DNA of 64,000 nucleotides, taken from assembly GCF_000239295.1 (NCBI RefSeq), contig NZ_JH417639.1:1-64000 (forward strand). Direction: 5' to 3'. The notes under the pieces were generated by a model. That model had not been told where the DNA came from. It did no database searches and was given only the letters and a program-made list of their open reading frames with translations. Positions within the stretch are counted from its first letter, which is position 1. The number at the start of each line of letters is the position of its first letter. Shown here one piece after another: positions 58,009-64,000 of the stretch. The position numbers were made by a program, and so were the translations under genes. This DNA is from Flavonifractor plautii ATCC 29863 (GTDB taxonomy: Bacteria > Bacillota > Clostridia > Oscillospirales > Oscillospiraceae).

Positions 58009-58866
58009 GTGACGGTGATCTATCTGGATGAGCTGTTCCTGCTCAACTTTGTGGTGGACTATCTCCTGCTGCTGGCCGCCGGACGCCTGTCCGGCGAGAT
58101 ACTCCGCCGGGGCTGGCTGGCTCTGGGGGCGGCCATCGGGGCGGCCTACGCCGCCGCCGCCGTCCTGCCGGGCATGGGCTTTCTCCTCCATCCCCTCTGC
58201 AAGCTGGGGGCGGCGGTGCTGGCCCTGCTGGCGGGCTACGGCAAAAGCCGCCGCCTCCTGCGGGTGAGTCTGGTATTCTTTGCCGTGTCCGCGGCCTTCG
58301 GCGGCGGCGTGTTCGCCCTCCAGCTCCTGGGCGGGCGGGGGCTCACTCTGCAAAACGGCATCTTTTATTCCGCCATGGATCTGCGCCTTATCCTCCTGTC
58401 GGCGGCGGGGTGCTATGTGCTCATCACCCTGCTGTTCCAACGCACCGCCCGGCACAGCGGCCTGCGCCGGGAGCTGGTGCCTGCGGTGCTCACCCTGGAG
58501 GGGCGGCGGGTGGCCCTTACCGCCCTGGTGGATACGGGCAACACCCTCACAGACCCCGCCACCGGACGTCCGGTGATGGTGGCGGAGGGGGAGAAGGTGG
58601 GGGCTCTCTTTCCCGACGGGCAGGCGCCGGCTCCCGAGGAGCTGCGCCGCCCGGTGGAGGCCCTGGAGCGGCTGGGCCGCCAGGGCTGGCAGGGGCGGTG
58701 CCGCCTGCTGCCCTACCAGGCGGTGGGGGTGGAGTGCGGCATGCTGCTGGCCCTGCGCCTGGACGGGGCGCGGGTGGGGACGGAGGACTACGGCAAGCTG
58801 CTGCTGGCCCTGTCCCCCACCCGCCTCACCGACGGGGGCGGCTATCACGCGCTGATTGGTACATAA
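58009..58866 (+). CDS. spoIIGA: Sporulation sigma-E factor-processing peptidase
   Basis: This protein of about 285 residues has five N-terminal membrane helices (about 5-155) and a cytoplasmic aspartic-protease half with [18 protein letters not shown], whose DTG is the catalytic motif. A hydrophobic LIGT end follows a conserved [10 protein letters not shown]. SpoIIGA sits in the sporulation septum and cleaves pro-sigma-E after a signal from the forespore. GTG start with GGGGGG upstream. sigE follows after 23 bases, the order seen in all spore formers. Confidence 0.93.
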   Translation: MTVIYLDELFLLNFVVDYLLLLAAGRLSGEILRRGWLALGAAIGAAYAAAAVLPGMGFLLHPLCKLGAAVLALLAGYGKSRRLLRVSLVFFAVSAAFGGGVFALQLLGGRGLTLQNGIFYSAMDLRLILLSAAGCYVLITLLFQRTARHSGLRRELVPAVLTLEGRRVALTALVDTGNTLTDPATGRPVMVAEGEKVGALFPDGQAPAPEELRRPVEALERLGRQGWQGRCRLLPYQAVGVECGMLLALRLDGARVGTEDYGKLLLALSPTRLTDGGGYHALIGT

Positions 58867-58889
58867 ACAGACGATGTGGGAGGATGGCT

Positions 58890-59612
58890 ATGAACGGTTG
58901 GAGACTGCGCCTGTTTGTGGGCGTGGAGTGGCTGTTGGCCCGGCTGGGGCTCAAGCTGCCGGGGAAGATCATGTATATCGGGGGGAGCGACACCCTGCCG
59001 CCGCCTCTGTCCAGGGACGAGGAGGCGGAGCTGATCGCCCGTCTGGACGGTGGGGACGAGGGTGTGAAGTCCCAGCTCATTGAGCGGAACCTGCGGCTGG
59101 TGGTCTACATCGCCCGCCGCTTTGAAAATACCGGCGTGGGCATTGAGGATCTGATCTCCATCGGCACCATCGGCCTCATCAAGGCCATCAATACCTATCA
59201 GCCCGCAAAAAACATCAAGCTGGCCACCTACGCCTCCCGGTGCATCGAGAACGAAATACTGATGCATCTGCGCAAGACGGCCAACCTGAAGAGCGAGGTC
59301 TCCTTCGACGAGCCCCTGAACACCGACTGGGACGGCAACGAGCTGCTCCTCTCCGACATCCTGGGAACAGAGAGCGATCTGGTGATGAAGCCCATCGAGG
59401 CGGACGTGGACCTCCAGCTCCTCTCCGACGCGCTGGAGAAGCTGGAGGACCGGGAGCGGGAGATCATCACCCTGCGCTTCGGCCTGGACGGCCGCCCGGA
59501 GCGCACCCAGAAGGAGGTGGCCGACCGGCTGGGTATCTCCCAGTCCTACATCTCGCGCCTGGAAAAGCGCATCATCAGCCGGCTCAAGCGGGAGATTCTG
59601 CGGATGCTGTAG
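58890..59612 (+). CDS. sigE: RNA polymerase sporulation sigma factor E
   Basis: This 240-residue sigma-70 factor matches the 239 residues of Bacillus SigE. The amphipathic pro-sequence (about 1-30; [20 protein letters not shown]) is removed by SpoIIGA. Region 2 includes [33 protein letters not shown] (in part) and the -10 helix; region 4 ends [23 protein letters not shown]. The ATG at 58890 has GGGAGG 6 bases upstream. It directs early mother-cell genes. Activity is controlled by promoter and proteolysis. Confidence 0.97.
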   Translation: MNGWRLRLFVGVEWLLARLGLKLPGKIMYIGGSDTLPPPLSRDEEAELIARLDGGDEGVKSQLIERNLRLVVYIARRFENTGVGIEDLISIGTIGLIKAINTYQPAKNIKLATYASRCIENEILMHLRKTANLKSEVSFDEPLNTDWDGNELLLSDILGTESDLVMKPIEADVDLQLLSDALEKLEDREREIITLRFGLDGRPERTQKEVADRLGISQSYISRLEKRIISRLKREILRML

Positions 59613-59618
59613 GGGCGG

Positions 59619-60023
59619 TCACTCCGCCTTCGGCCGCCCGGCTCGCCGGGCAGCCGGCTTCGTCAGATCGTAGCTCAGTTCCAGCAGGCGGATGATCTCC
59701 TCCTCCGGGAGCGAGCCGTCCAGGAGGAGGGTGACCCAGTTGGACTTGTTCATGTGGTAGGCGGGCAGGATGCCTGGGATGCCGAGAAGGGAGCCGGCCA
59801 GGAGCGGGCCGCATTTTACATCGAGAATGTCGACGGACTCCGGTCGTTCCAGCCCCAGCCTGGTTCCGGGAACCTCCAGAAAGACCGCAAACCACTTGGC
59901 GTTTTCACTGTGGCGCAGGACGGCATAGCGGGGGAATTTAGCCCAGAGGTGCTCCGGTTCCGCGCCCAGATGTACCTGGGCATATTGTAGGATACGCTCT
60001 TTCAGTGTGGACGGTTGGTTCAT
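59619..60023 (-). CDS. MmcQ/YjbR family protein
   Basis: This 134-residue protein has PEHLWAKFPRYAVLRHSENAKWFAVF and VDILDVKCGPLLAGSL, then HMNKSNWVTLLLDGSLPEEEIIRLLELSYDLT, which are the CyaY-like fold signatures of MmcQ/YjbR proteins (K..W...). They bind DNA in some reports, but the function is not settled. GGGAGCGCC lies upstream of the ATG. The tail RRAGRPKAE is basic. Confidence 0.9.
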   Translation of the reverse strand: MNQPSTLKERILQYAQVHLGAEPEHLWAKFPRYAVLRHSENAKWFAVFLEVPGTRLGLERPESVDILDVKCGPLLAGSLLGIPGILPAYHMNKSNWVTLLLDGSLPEEEIIRLLELSYDLTKPAARRAGRPKAE

Positions 60024-60035
60024 GGCGCTCCCTCC

Positions 60036-60308
60036 TTACAGATCCTTGGCCTTCATTTTCTCCAGCTCGGCCTTTTCTGCCGCCGTGGCCTTGTTCCGCC
60101 CGATCAGCCAGGCGGCGGCCAGTCCCGCGGCACATGGAATACCTGAAAGCAGGCCGGAGGCATCCCGGAGCGCGATGGACAGGCCGGCCAGCAGCAGGAG
60201 GATCCCGCCGGGCAGCAGAGCCCCCAGCAGGGGCTTTCTCCGGGTACCCAGATAGTATTCCAGCGCCAAAAGGGCCAGGGAAATGAAAAGAACTGCAAAC
60301 TCTCTCAT
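60036..60308 (-). CDS. Small membrane protein (90 aa)
   Basis: Three hydrophobic segments (VLFISLALLALEYYLG, LLGALLPGGILLLLAGLSIAL, GIPCAAGLAAAWLIG) are followed by a charged tail AEKAELEKMKAKDL. The start overlaps the stop of the DUF2089-like gene by 4 bases. No family recognised; it is probably the target or partner of that regulator. Confidence 0.75.
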   Translation of the reverse strand: MREFAVLFISLALLALEYYLGTRRKPLLGALLPGGILLLLAGLSIALRDASGLLSGIPCAAGLAAAWLIGRNKATAAEKAELEKMKAKDL

Positions 60309-60604
60309 ATCGGTTTCCCCTCCTTCTCGTATTTGTCGATGATCAGTTTGGCGGTCTCCACATCAATGCGGGAGTCCACCGCCAGCCCCTTGATAAAGGC
60401 GGTGAAGGGCTCCTCCTCATGTTGGTCGGCCAGCTCGATCTTCTGGATGAGCTTGTCCAGCCGCAGACGGACCGTGGGGTAAGAGACCTGGTAGAGCCGG
60501 GCGATCTCCTTCAGAGAGCCGGACTTGAGCGCGAAATTTTTGAGAAAGGCGGCGTCCTCCGGTTCGAGAGCGAGCATCCACTGGGGGATTTTATTAAGCT
60601 CCAA
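60305..60604 (-). CDS. DUF2089 family HTH protein
   Basis: This 99-residue protein has the phrase LEPEDAAFLKNFALKSGSLKEIARLYQVSYPTVRLRLDKLI (in part), a helix-turn-helix that is the core of DUF2089 proteins. The C-terminal half is helical (DSRIDVETAKLIIDKYEKEG). TTG start with AAAGGAG 7 bases upstream; a TTGACT-18-TATTTA promoter lies near 60632-60667 on the minus strand. It probably regulates the membrane gene behind it. Confidence 0.88.
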   Translation of the reverse strand: MELNKIPQWMLALEPEDAAFLKNFALKSGSLKEIARLYQVSYPTVRLRLDKLIQKIELADQHEEEPFTAFIKGLAVDSRIDVETAKLIIDKYEKEGKPI

Positions 60605-60673
60605 TTTAATTCTCCTTTTACTTTTAGTTTAACTATATTAAATATGACATAAATAAAATGAAAGTCAAGTATA

Positions 60674-60709
60674 AAAAAGAGGTGCGGCTTTTTAGCCGCA
60701 CCTCTTTTT
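60674..60709. terminator. Bidirectional terminator
   Basis: AAAAAGAGGTGCGGCT (60674-60689) pairs perfectly with AGCCGCACCTCTTTTT (60694-60709). On the minus strand it ends the small gene at 60714-60890. Confidence 0.92.
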
Positions 60710-60713
60710 GAGC

Positions 60714-60890
60714 TTACAGGCCCAGGGTGTCCGCCAAGTCGTCCTTCATGTGGTCCATCTTGCGGACGGCACGCCGGGCCATCCGGCGCACGTCGGGGCT
60801 CTGCATGCTCTTGGCGGCCACCGCCATACCGATGGCGGCGCCCGCCAGCACGCCAAGGCCCATCCCTTCCAGAAACGCATGCTTCGTCAT
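60714..60890 (-). CDS. Small Gly/Ala-helix protein (58 aa)
   Basis: A 58-codon frame on the minus strand starts at ATG 60890 behind AAGGGAG (9-base spacing) and ends just before a terminator. The protein starts MTKHAFLEGMGLGVLAGAAI, a glycine-rich helix likely to insert in the membrane, then has a basic helical part (RRMARRAVRKMDHMKDD). This resembles YtxH-like or other small stress-envelope proteins, but the match is only by style. SD, start and terminator make it a convincing gene. Confidence 0.7.
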   Translation of the reverse strand: MTKHAFLEGMGLGVLAGAAIGMAVAAKSMQSPDVRRMARRAVRKMDHMKDDLADTLGL

Positions 60891-60954
60891 ATTGCTTCGC
60901 TCCCTTCTGCATCAGCGTCCGCTGTTATTATTGCCGGAAACGCAGAAAAATCCG

Positions 60955-60983
60955 TTGCTAAAAACTGTGTTTCAAGGTATAAT
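60955..60983 (+). promoter_or_regulatory. Promoter of the pyrC-pyrF-pyrK operon
   Basis: TTGCTA (60955-60960), a 17-base spacer and TATAAT (60978-60983) lie 115 bases before pyrC. The leader has a small GGGT/ACCC hairpin followed by TTTTTT at about 61028-61047, which may be an attenuator, but I see no clear PyrR site. Confidence 0.65.
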
Positions 60984-61097
60984 GTATGCGGCATGATACG
61001 GTTCAATTTGTGGAGGGGACGGGGGTGGACCTGTACCCTTTTTTGCTGTGCTCTGCATGGCGGTTTGGAACGGTTTCAATGTGAAAGGAGTGATTTC

Positions 61098-62381
61098 GTG
61101 AAGCTGCTGATACGGCAGGGACGGCTGGTTGACCCGGTTGGGGGCATCGGCGGGATTATGGATGTGCTGGTTGAGGACGGAAAGGTAGCGGTCATCGGGA
61201 GCAACATCAACGAGCCCGACGCCCGGGTGATCGATGCCCGGGGACTGACCGTGTGCGCCGGGCTGGTGGATATGCATGTACATCTGCGGGAGCCCGGCTT
61301 TGAATATAAAGAGACCATCGAGACCGGCGCGGCGGCCGCGGCCCATGGGGGCTTTACCTCCATTGCCTGTATGCCCAACACCCGCCCGGCCACCGACAGC
61401 CCGGAGCAGATTGCATTTGTAAAGCAGAGGGCGGCGGAGGCCTGCGGCGTCCATGTCTGGCCCATTGGGGCGGTGACCCGGGGACAGCAGGGGCAGGAGC
61501 TCACCGACTTTGAGGCCCTGAAGGGGGCGGGGGCGGTGGCCCTGTCCGACGATGGGGTGCCGGTCCAGAATGCCAATTTAATGCGGGACGGCCTGATCCT
61601 GGCCCACCGGCAAAACCTGACGATTCTCTCCCACTGTGAGGACGCCGACATGGTGAAGAACTACGCGGTCAACGAGGGGCGTATCTCCCGCCAGCTCCGG
61701 CTGGCTGGCCGGCCGGCCATCGCCGAGGAGCTGATGGTGGCCCGGGATGCCATGCTGGCGGAGGAGACCGGCGGGGCGGTGCACATCTGCCACATCTCCA
61801 CCGCCAAATCGGTGGCCCTGGTGCGGCGGTACAAGCGCAAGGGCGTACAGATCACCTGTGAGACCTGCCCTCAGTATTTCAGTCTCACCGAGGACGAGAT
61901 TTTAGCCCAGGGTGCCCTGGCACGGGTGAACCCGCCCCTGCGCACCAAGGCGGACGTGGAGGCCATTATCGAGGGATTGAAGGACGGCACCATTGACGCC
62001 ATCGCTACCGACCACGCCCCCCACTCCGCTGAGGAAAAGGCCCGGCCCCTGACCGACGCCCCCAGCGGCATGGTGGGCCTGGAGACCGCCCTTGCTGTGG
62101 CGCTGACCTACCTCTACCATACGGGCGAGATGGCCCTGTCCGACATCCTGCGCCGGATGACCATCAACCCGGCCTGCATCCTGCGCCTGCCCACCAAGGG
62201 GCGGCTGGCCATCGGCTCAGACGGCGACGTGGTGATCTTCGATCCCGACGAGGCGTGGACGGTGGACCCCAACCGCTTCGCCTCCAAGGGACGCAACACC
62301 CCCTTTGGGGGAAAGACCCTGCGGGGGAAAGTGAAATATACGATTGTAGGCGGCGAGATCGTCTACCGGGAAGGAGAATGA
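61098..62381 (+). CDS. pyrC: Dihydroorotase
   Basis: This 427-residue class I dihydroorotase closes carbamoyl-aspartate to dihydroorotate. The metal site is formed by DMHVHLREPG (HxH), ILSHCEDADM, HICHIST and the Asp of IATDHAPHS. PNTRPATDS binds substrate. GTG start with AAAGGAG upstream. pyrF follows after 5 bases. Confidence 0.96.
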   Translation: MKLLIRQGRLVDPVGGIGGIMDVLVEDGKVAVIGSNINEPDARVIDARGLTVCAGLVDMHVHLREPGFEYKETIETGAAAAAHGGFTSIACMPNTRPATDSPEQIAFVKQRAAEACGVHVWPIGAVTRGQQGQELTDFEALKGAGAVALSDDGVPVQNANLMRDGLILAHRQNLTILSHCEDADMVKNYAVNEGRISRQLRLAGRPAIAEELMVARDAMLAEETGGAVHICHISTAKSVALVRRYKRKGVQITCETCPQYFSLTEDEILAQGALARVNPPLRTKADVEAIIEGLKDGTIDAIATDHAPHSAEEKARPLTDAPSGMVGLETALAVALTYLYHTGEMALSDILRRMTINPACILRLPTKGRLAIGSDGDVVIFDPDEAWTVDPNRFASKGRNTPFGGKTLRGKVKYTIVGGEIVYREGE

Positions 62382-62386
62382 GCGGG

Positions 62387-63313
62387 ATGTCCTTTGATGT
62401 ATTGCAGGAGAAAATTATCCGTATGAAAAACCCCACAGTGGTGGGGCTGGATCCCAAGCCCGAGTATGTGCCGGAGCACATCCGCAAAGCGTCCTATGAA
62501 CAGTTCGGCGAGACCCTGGAGGGGGCCGCCGACGCCGTTTTCCAGTTCAACAAGGGCCTCATCGACGCCCTGTGCGATGTTGTACCCGCCGTCAAGCCAC
62601 AGTCCGCCTATTATGAACGCCTGGGCTGGCACGGTATGGCCGCGCTGGAAAAGACCATCCGCTACGCCCACGAGAAGGGCATGTACGTCATCGCCGACAT
62701 CAAGCGGGGGGACATCGGCTCCACGGCGGAGGCCTACGCCGACGCCTGGCTGGGAGTCACCAAGGTGGGGGAGGCCCTCTGCGGGGGCTTCAACGCCGAC
62801 TGCGTCACCCTCAACGGCTACATGGGCGCGGACAGCGTCAACCCCTTCCTAAAGGTGGCGGGGGAACGGGACAAGAGCGTGTTTATCCTGGCCAAGACCT
62901 CCAACCCCGGCTCCGGCGAGCTCCAGAACGTAGCCGCCGGGGAGGGAGACACCGTCTACGGCCTTATGGCCGACCTCATTGAGAAGTGGGGAGCCGGCAC
63001 TGAGGGGAAGTACGGCTATACCCGGGCCGGCGCGGTGGCCGGGGCTACTTATCCGGAGGAGCTGCAGAAGCTCCGCGCCCGGATGCCCCACACCTTCCTG
63101 CTGGTGCCCGGCTACGGGGCCCAGGGCGGCACCGCCGAGGATGTGCAGTATGCCTTCCAGGACAAGGGCCGGGGCGCCATTGTCAACTCCTCCCGGGGCA
63201 TCATCTGTGCCTGGCAGAAGACGGGCAAAAACGGCGCGGACTACCAAGAGGCCGCCCGCGCCGCCGCAATCGCCATGCGGGACGACATCTGCCGGTTTAT
63301 CGCCATCCAGTAA
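62387..63313 (+). CDS. pyrF: Orotidine 5'-phosphate decarboxylase (long, group 2 type)
   Basis: This 308-residue enzyme makes UMP. VVGLDPKPEYVP, VKPQSAYYERLGWHGMAAL, and IADIKRGDIGSTAEAYADAWLG (in part) carry the catalytic D-x-K-x-x-D array. The length and the added C-terminal part (GAIVNSSRGIICAW) fit the long PyrF class of Clostridia and actinobacteria. The second ATG (62387) is preferred since AAGGAG is 10 bases upstream; ATG 62378 is only 1 base from it. Confidence 0.95.
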   Translation: MSFDVLQEKIIRMKNPTVVGLDPKPEYVPEHIRKASYEQFGETLEGAADAVFQFNKGLIDALCDVVPAVKPQSAYYERLGWHGMAALEKTIRYAHEKGMYVIADIKRGDIGSTAEAYADAWLGVTKVGEALCGGFNADCVTLNGYMGADSVNPFLKVAGERDKSVFILAKTSNPGSGELQNVAAGEGDTVYGLMADLIEKWGAGTEGKYGYTRAGAVAGATYPEELQKLRARMPHTFLLVPGYGAQGGTAEDVQYAFQDKGRGAIVNSSRGIICAWQKTGKNGADYQEAARAAAIAMRDDICRFIAIQ

Positions 63314-63340
63314 ACCAAGGAAACAGAGGGGGACACACCC

Positions 63341-64000
63341 ATGCCAATACAAAAGCTCTGTACCGTCGCAGAGGCGGTGCGCCTCAATGAATTTGCCTGC
63401 TCCCTCACCCTGGAGGCGGAGGGGATGGAGCCCCAGGGGCCGGATCAGTTTGTCCATGTGAAGTGCGGCCACAGCTGCCTGCTCCGCCGCCCCATCTCCA
63501 TCTGCGACTGGGGGAAGAACCGGTTGCGCATCGTCTTTGAGGTGCGCGGGGAGGGCACCGAGTGGCTCGCCCGCCGGAAAGCGGGGGACACCCTGGACGT
63601 ACTGGGCCCCCTGGGCTGCGGCTTCCAAGTGGAGCGAGAGGCCCGCTGCCTCCTGGTGGGGGGCGGCATCGGCGTCCCCCCCATGCTGGGCTGCGCCAAG
63701 TGGACGGCGGGGCAGAGCACCGCCGTACTGGGCTTCCGGTCGGCAGACCGTGCCATGCTGACCGAGGAATTTCAGAAATGCTGTAAAGATGTTTTGCTTT
63801 GCAGTGATGATGGAAGCCTAGGACAGAAAGGCTTTGTGGATGCTCAGGTGCGGGCTGTTCTTGAAAAGGATAAAAACTTTACAGCGGTTTTGGCCTGCGG
63901 CCCCAAGCCCATGCTGAAAAACGTGGCTGCCGTGGCGGCGGAATACGGCGTACCCTGTCAGGTGTCCATGGAAGAGCGGATGGCCTGCGGCGTGGGGGCC
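63341..64000 (+). CDS. pyrK: Dihydroorotate dehydrogenase electron transfer subunit (cut by window end)
   Basis: 220 codons are visible and no stop is reached. The flavin-binding barrel has LLRRPISICDW (RxYS-like) and LDVLGPLGCGF; the NAD-binding half starts LLVGGGIGVPPML. The final visible residues, SMEERMACGVGA, begin the Cys cluster that holds the [2Fe-2S] centre. PyrK passes electrons from PyrD to NAD+. pyrD is expected just beyond the window. Confidence 0.94.
   Translation, partial: MPIQKLCTVAEAVRLNEFACSLTLEAEGMEPQGPDQFVHVKCGHSCLLRRPISICDWGKNRLRIVFEVRGEGTEWLARRKAGDTLDVLGPLGCGFQVEREARCLLVGGGIGVPPMLGCAKWTAGQSTAVLGFRSADRAMLTEEFQKCCKDVLLCSDDGSLGQKGFVDAQVRAVLEKDKNFTAVLACGPKPMLKNVAAVAAEYGVPCQVSMEERMACGVGA

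Noticed and set aside
61028-61047. PyrR-type attenuator in the pyrC leader
   Set aside because: Only a weak GGGT/ACCC hairpin with a T-run is visible, and I cannot find the conserved PyrR-binding sequence.
1-64000. CRISPR arrays, rRNA genes, insertion-sequence transposases, replication origin
   Set aside because: No regularly spaced repeats, rRNA motifs, transposase frames or DnaA-box cluster were found.

Overview
The window looks like a chromosome segment of a spore-forming, strictly anaerobic gut Clostridium relative, most likely Oscillospiraceae (Flavonifractor / Lawsonibacter / Intestinimonas type). The reasons are high GC for a Firmicute, sporulation genes (spoIIGA-sigE, ypeB, two SleB-type hydrolases), frequent TTG/GTG starts with strong Shine-Dalgarno (SD) sites, an iron-containing alcohol dehydrogenase, DUF951 and DUF3796 proteins and B12-dependent methionine metabolism. 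The genus is an inference; no rRNA gene is present.

Layout. 0-0.7 kb: end of a prophage lysis module (amidase, holin). 0.9-3.5 kb: metal-resistance operon on the minus strand (ArsR-type sensor, separate HMA protein, P1B-ATPase). 3.6-5 kb: flavin-type nitroreductase-like protein and EamA transporter. 5-11.2 kb: TetR regulator, MMPL transporter and a large GLUG-repeat/helical surface protein. 11.4-26.4 kb: a sulfur amino acid island. It holds a metH operon with a separate reactivation protein and a homocysteine methyltransferase-MTHFR fusion, metY, an M20 amidohydrolase-metNIQ-mnmA operon, a cysteine desulfurase, an Rrf2 regulator and three decayed genes (tcdA-like, C39-peptidase-like, cysK). 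26.5-31.2 kb: S-layer/BspA-like surface protein and IclR regulator. 31.2-31.9 kb: a cobalamin riboswitch with its own promoter but no gene behind it, then tRNA-Ser(GGA). 32-34 kb: two tandem paralogous cell-wall hydrolases. 34-48 kb: housekeeping and envelope genes (uppP, ftsK, adh, ypeB, gltX, trpS, a tagO/wecA-like transferase, a wecB-like epimerase) and three small conserved proteins. 48-57.7 kb: coaX, MATE, nth, glyA, rarA, S1-domain protein, radical SAM protein. 58-59.6 kb: spoIIGA-sigE. 61-64 kb: pyrC-pyrF-pyrK (pyrK is cut by the window end).

The most unusual content is regulatory. The sulfur island has no recognisable S-box or T-box. Instead metY and the amidohydrolase-metNIQ operon are each preceded by a small open reading frame and an intrinsic terminator with competing upstream pairings. 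The second leader starts with four Met and three Cys codons in its first ten, the classical sign of ribosome-mediated attenuation. A CCTATT...AATAGG type element recurs at the metY and Rrf2 promoters, with related sequences at metH and the cysK remnant. Other notable sites are WalR-like TGTAAC-N5-TGTAAC boxes at both hydrolase promoters, a Rex-like operator at the alcohol dehydrogenase, and a spoIIGA promoter with a long spacer and a Spo0A box.
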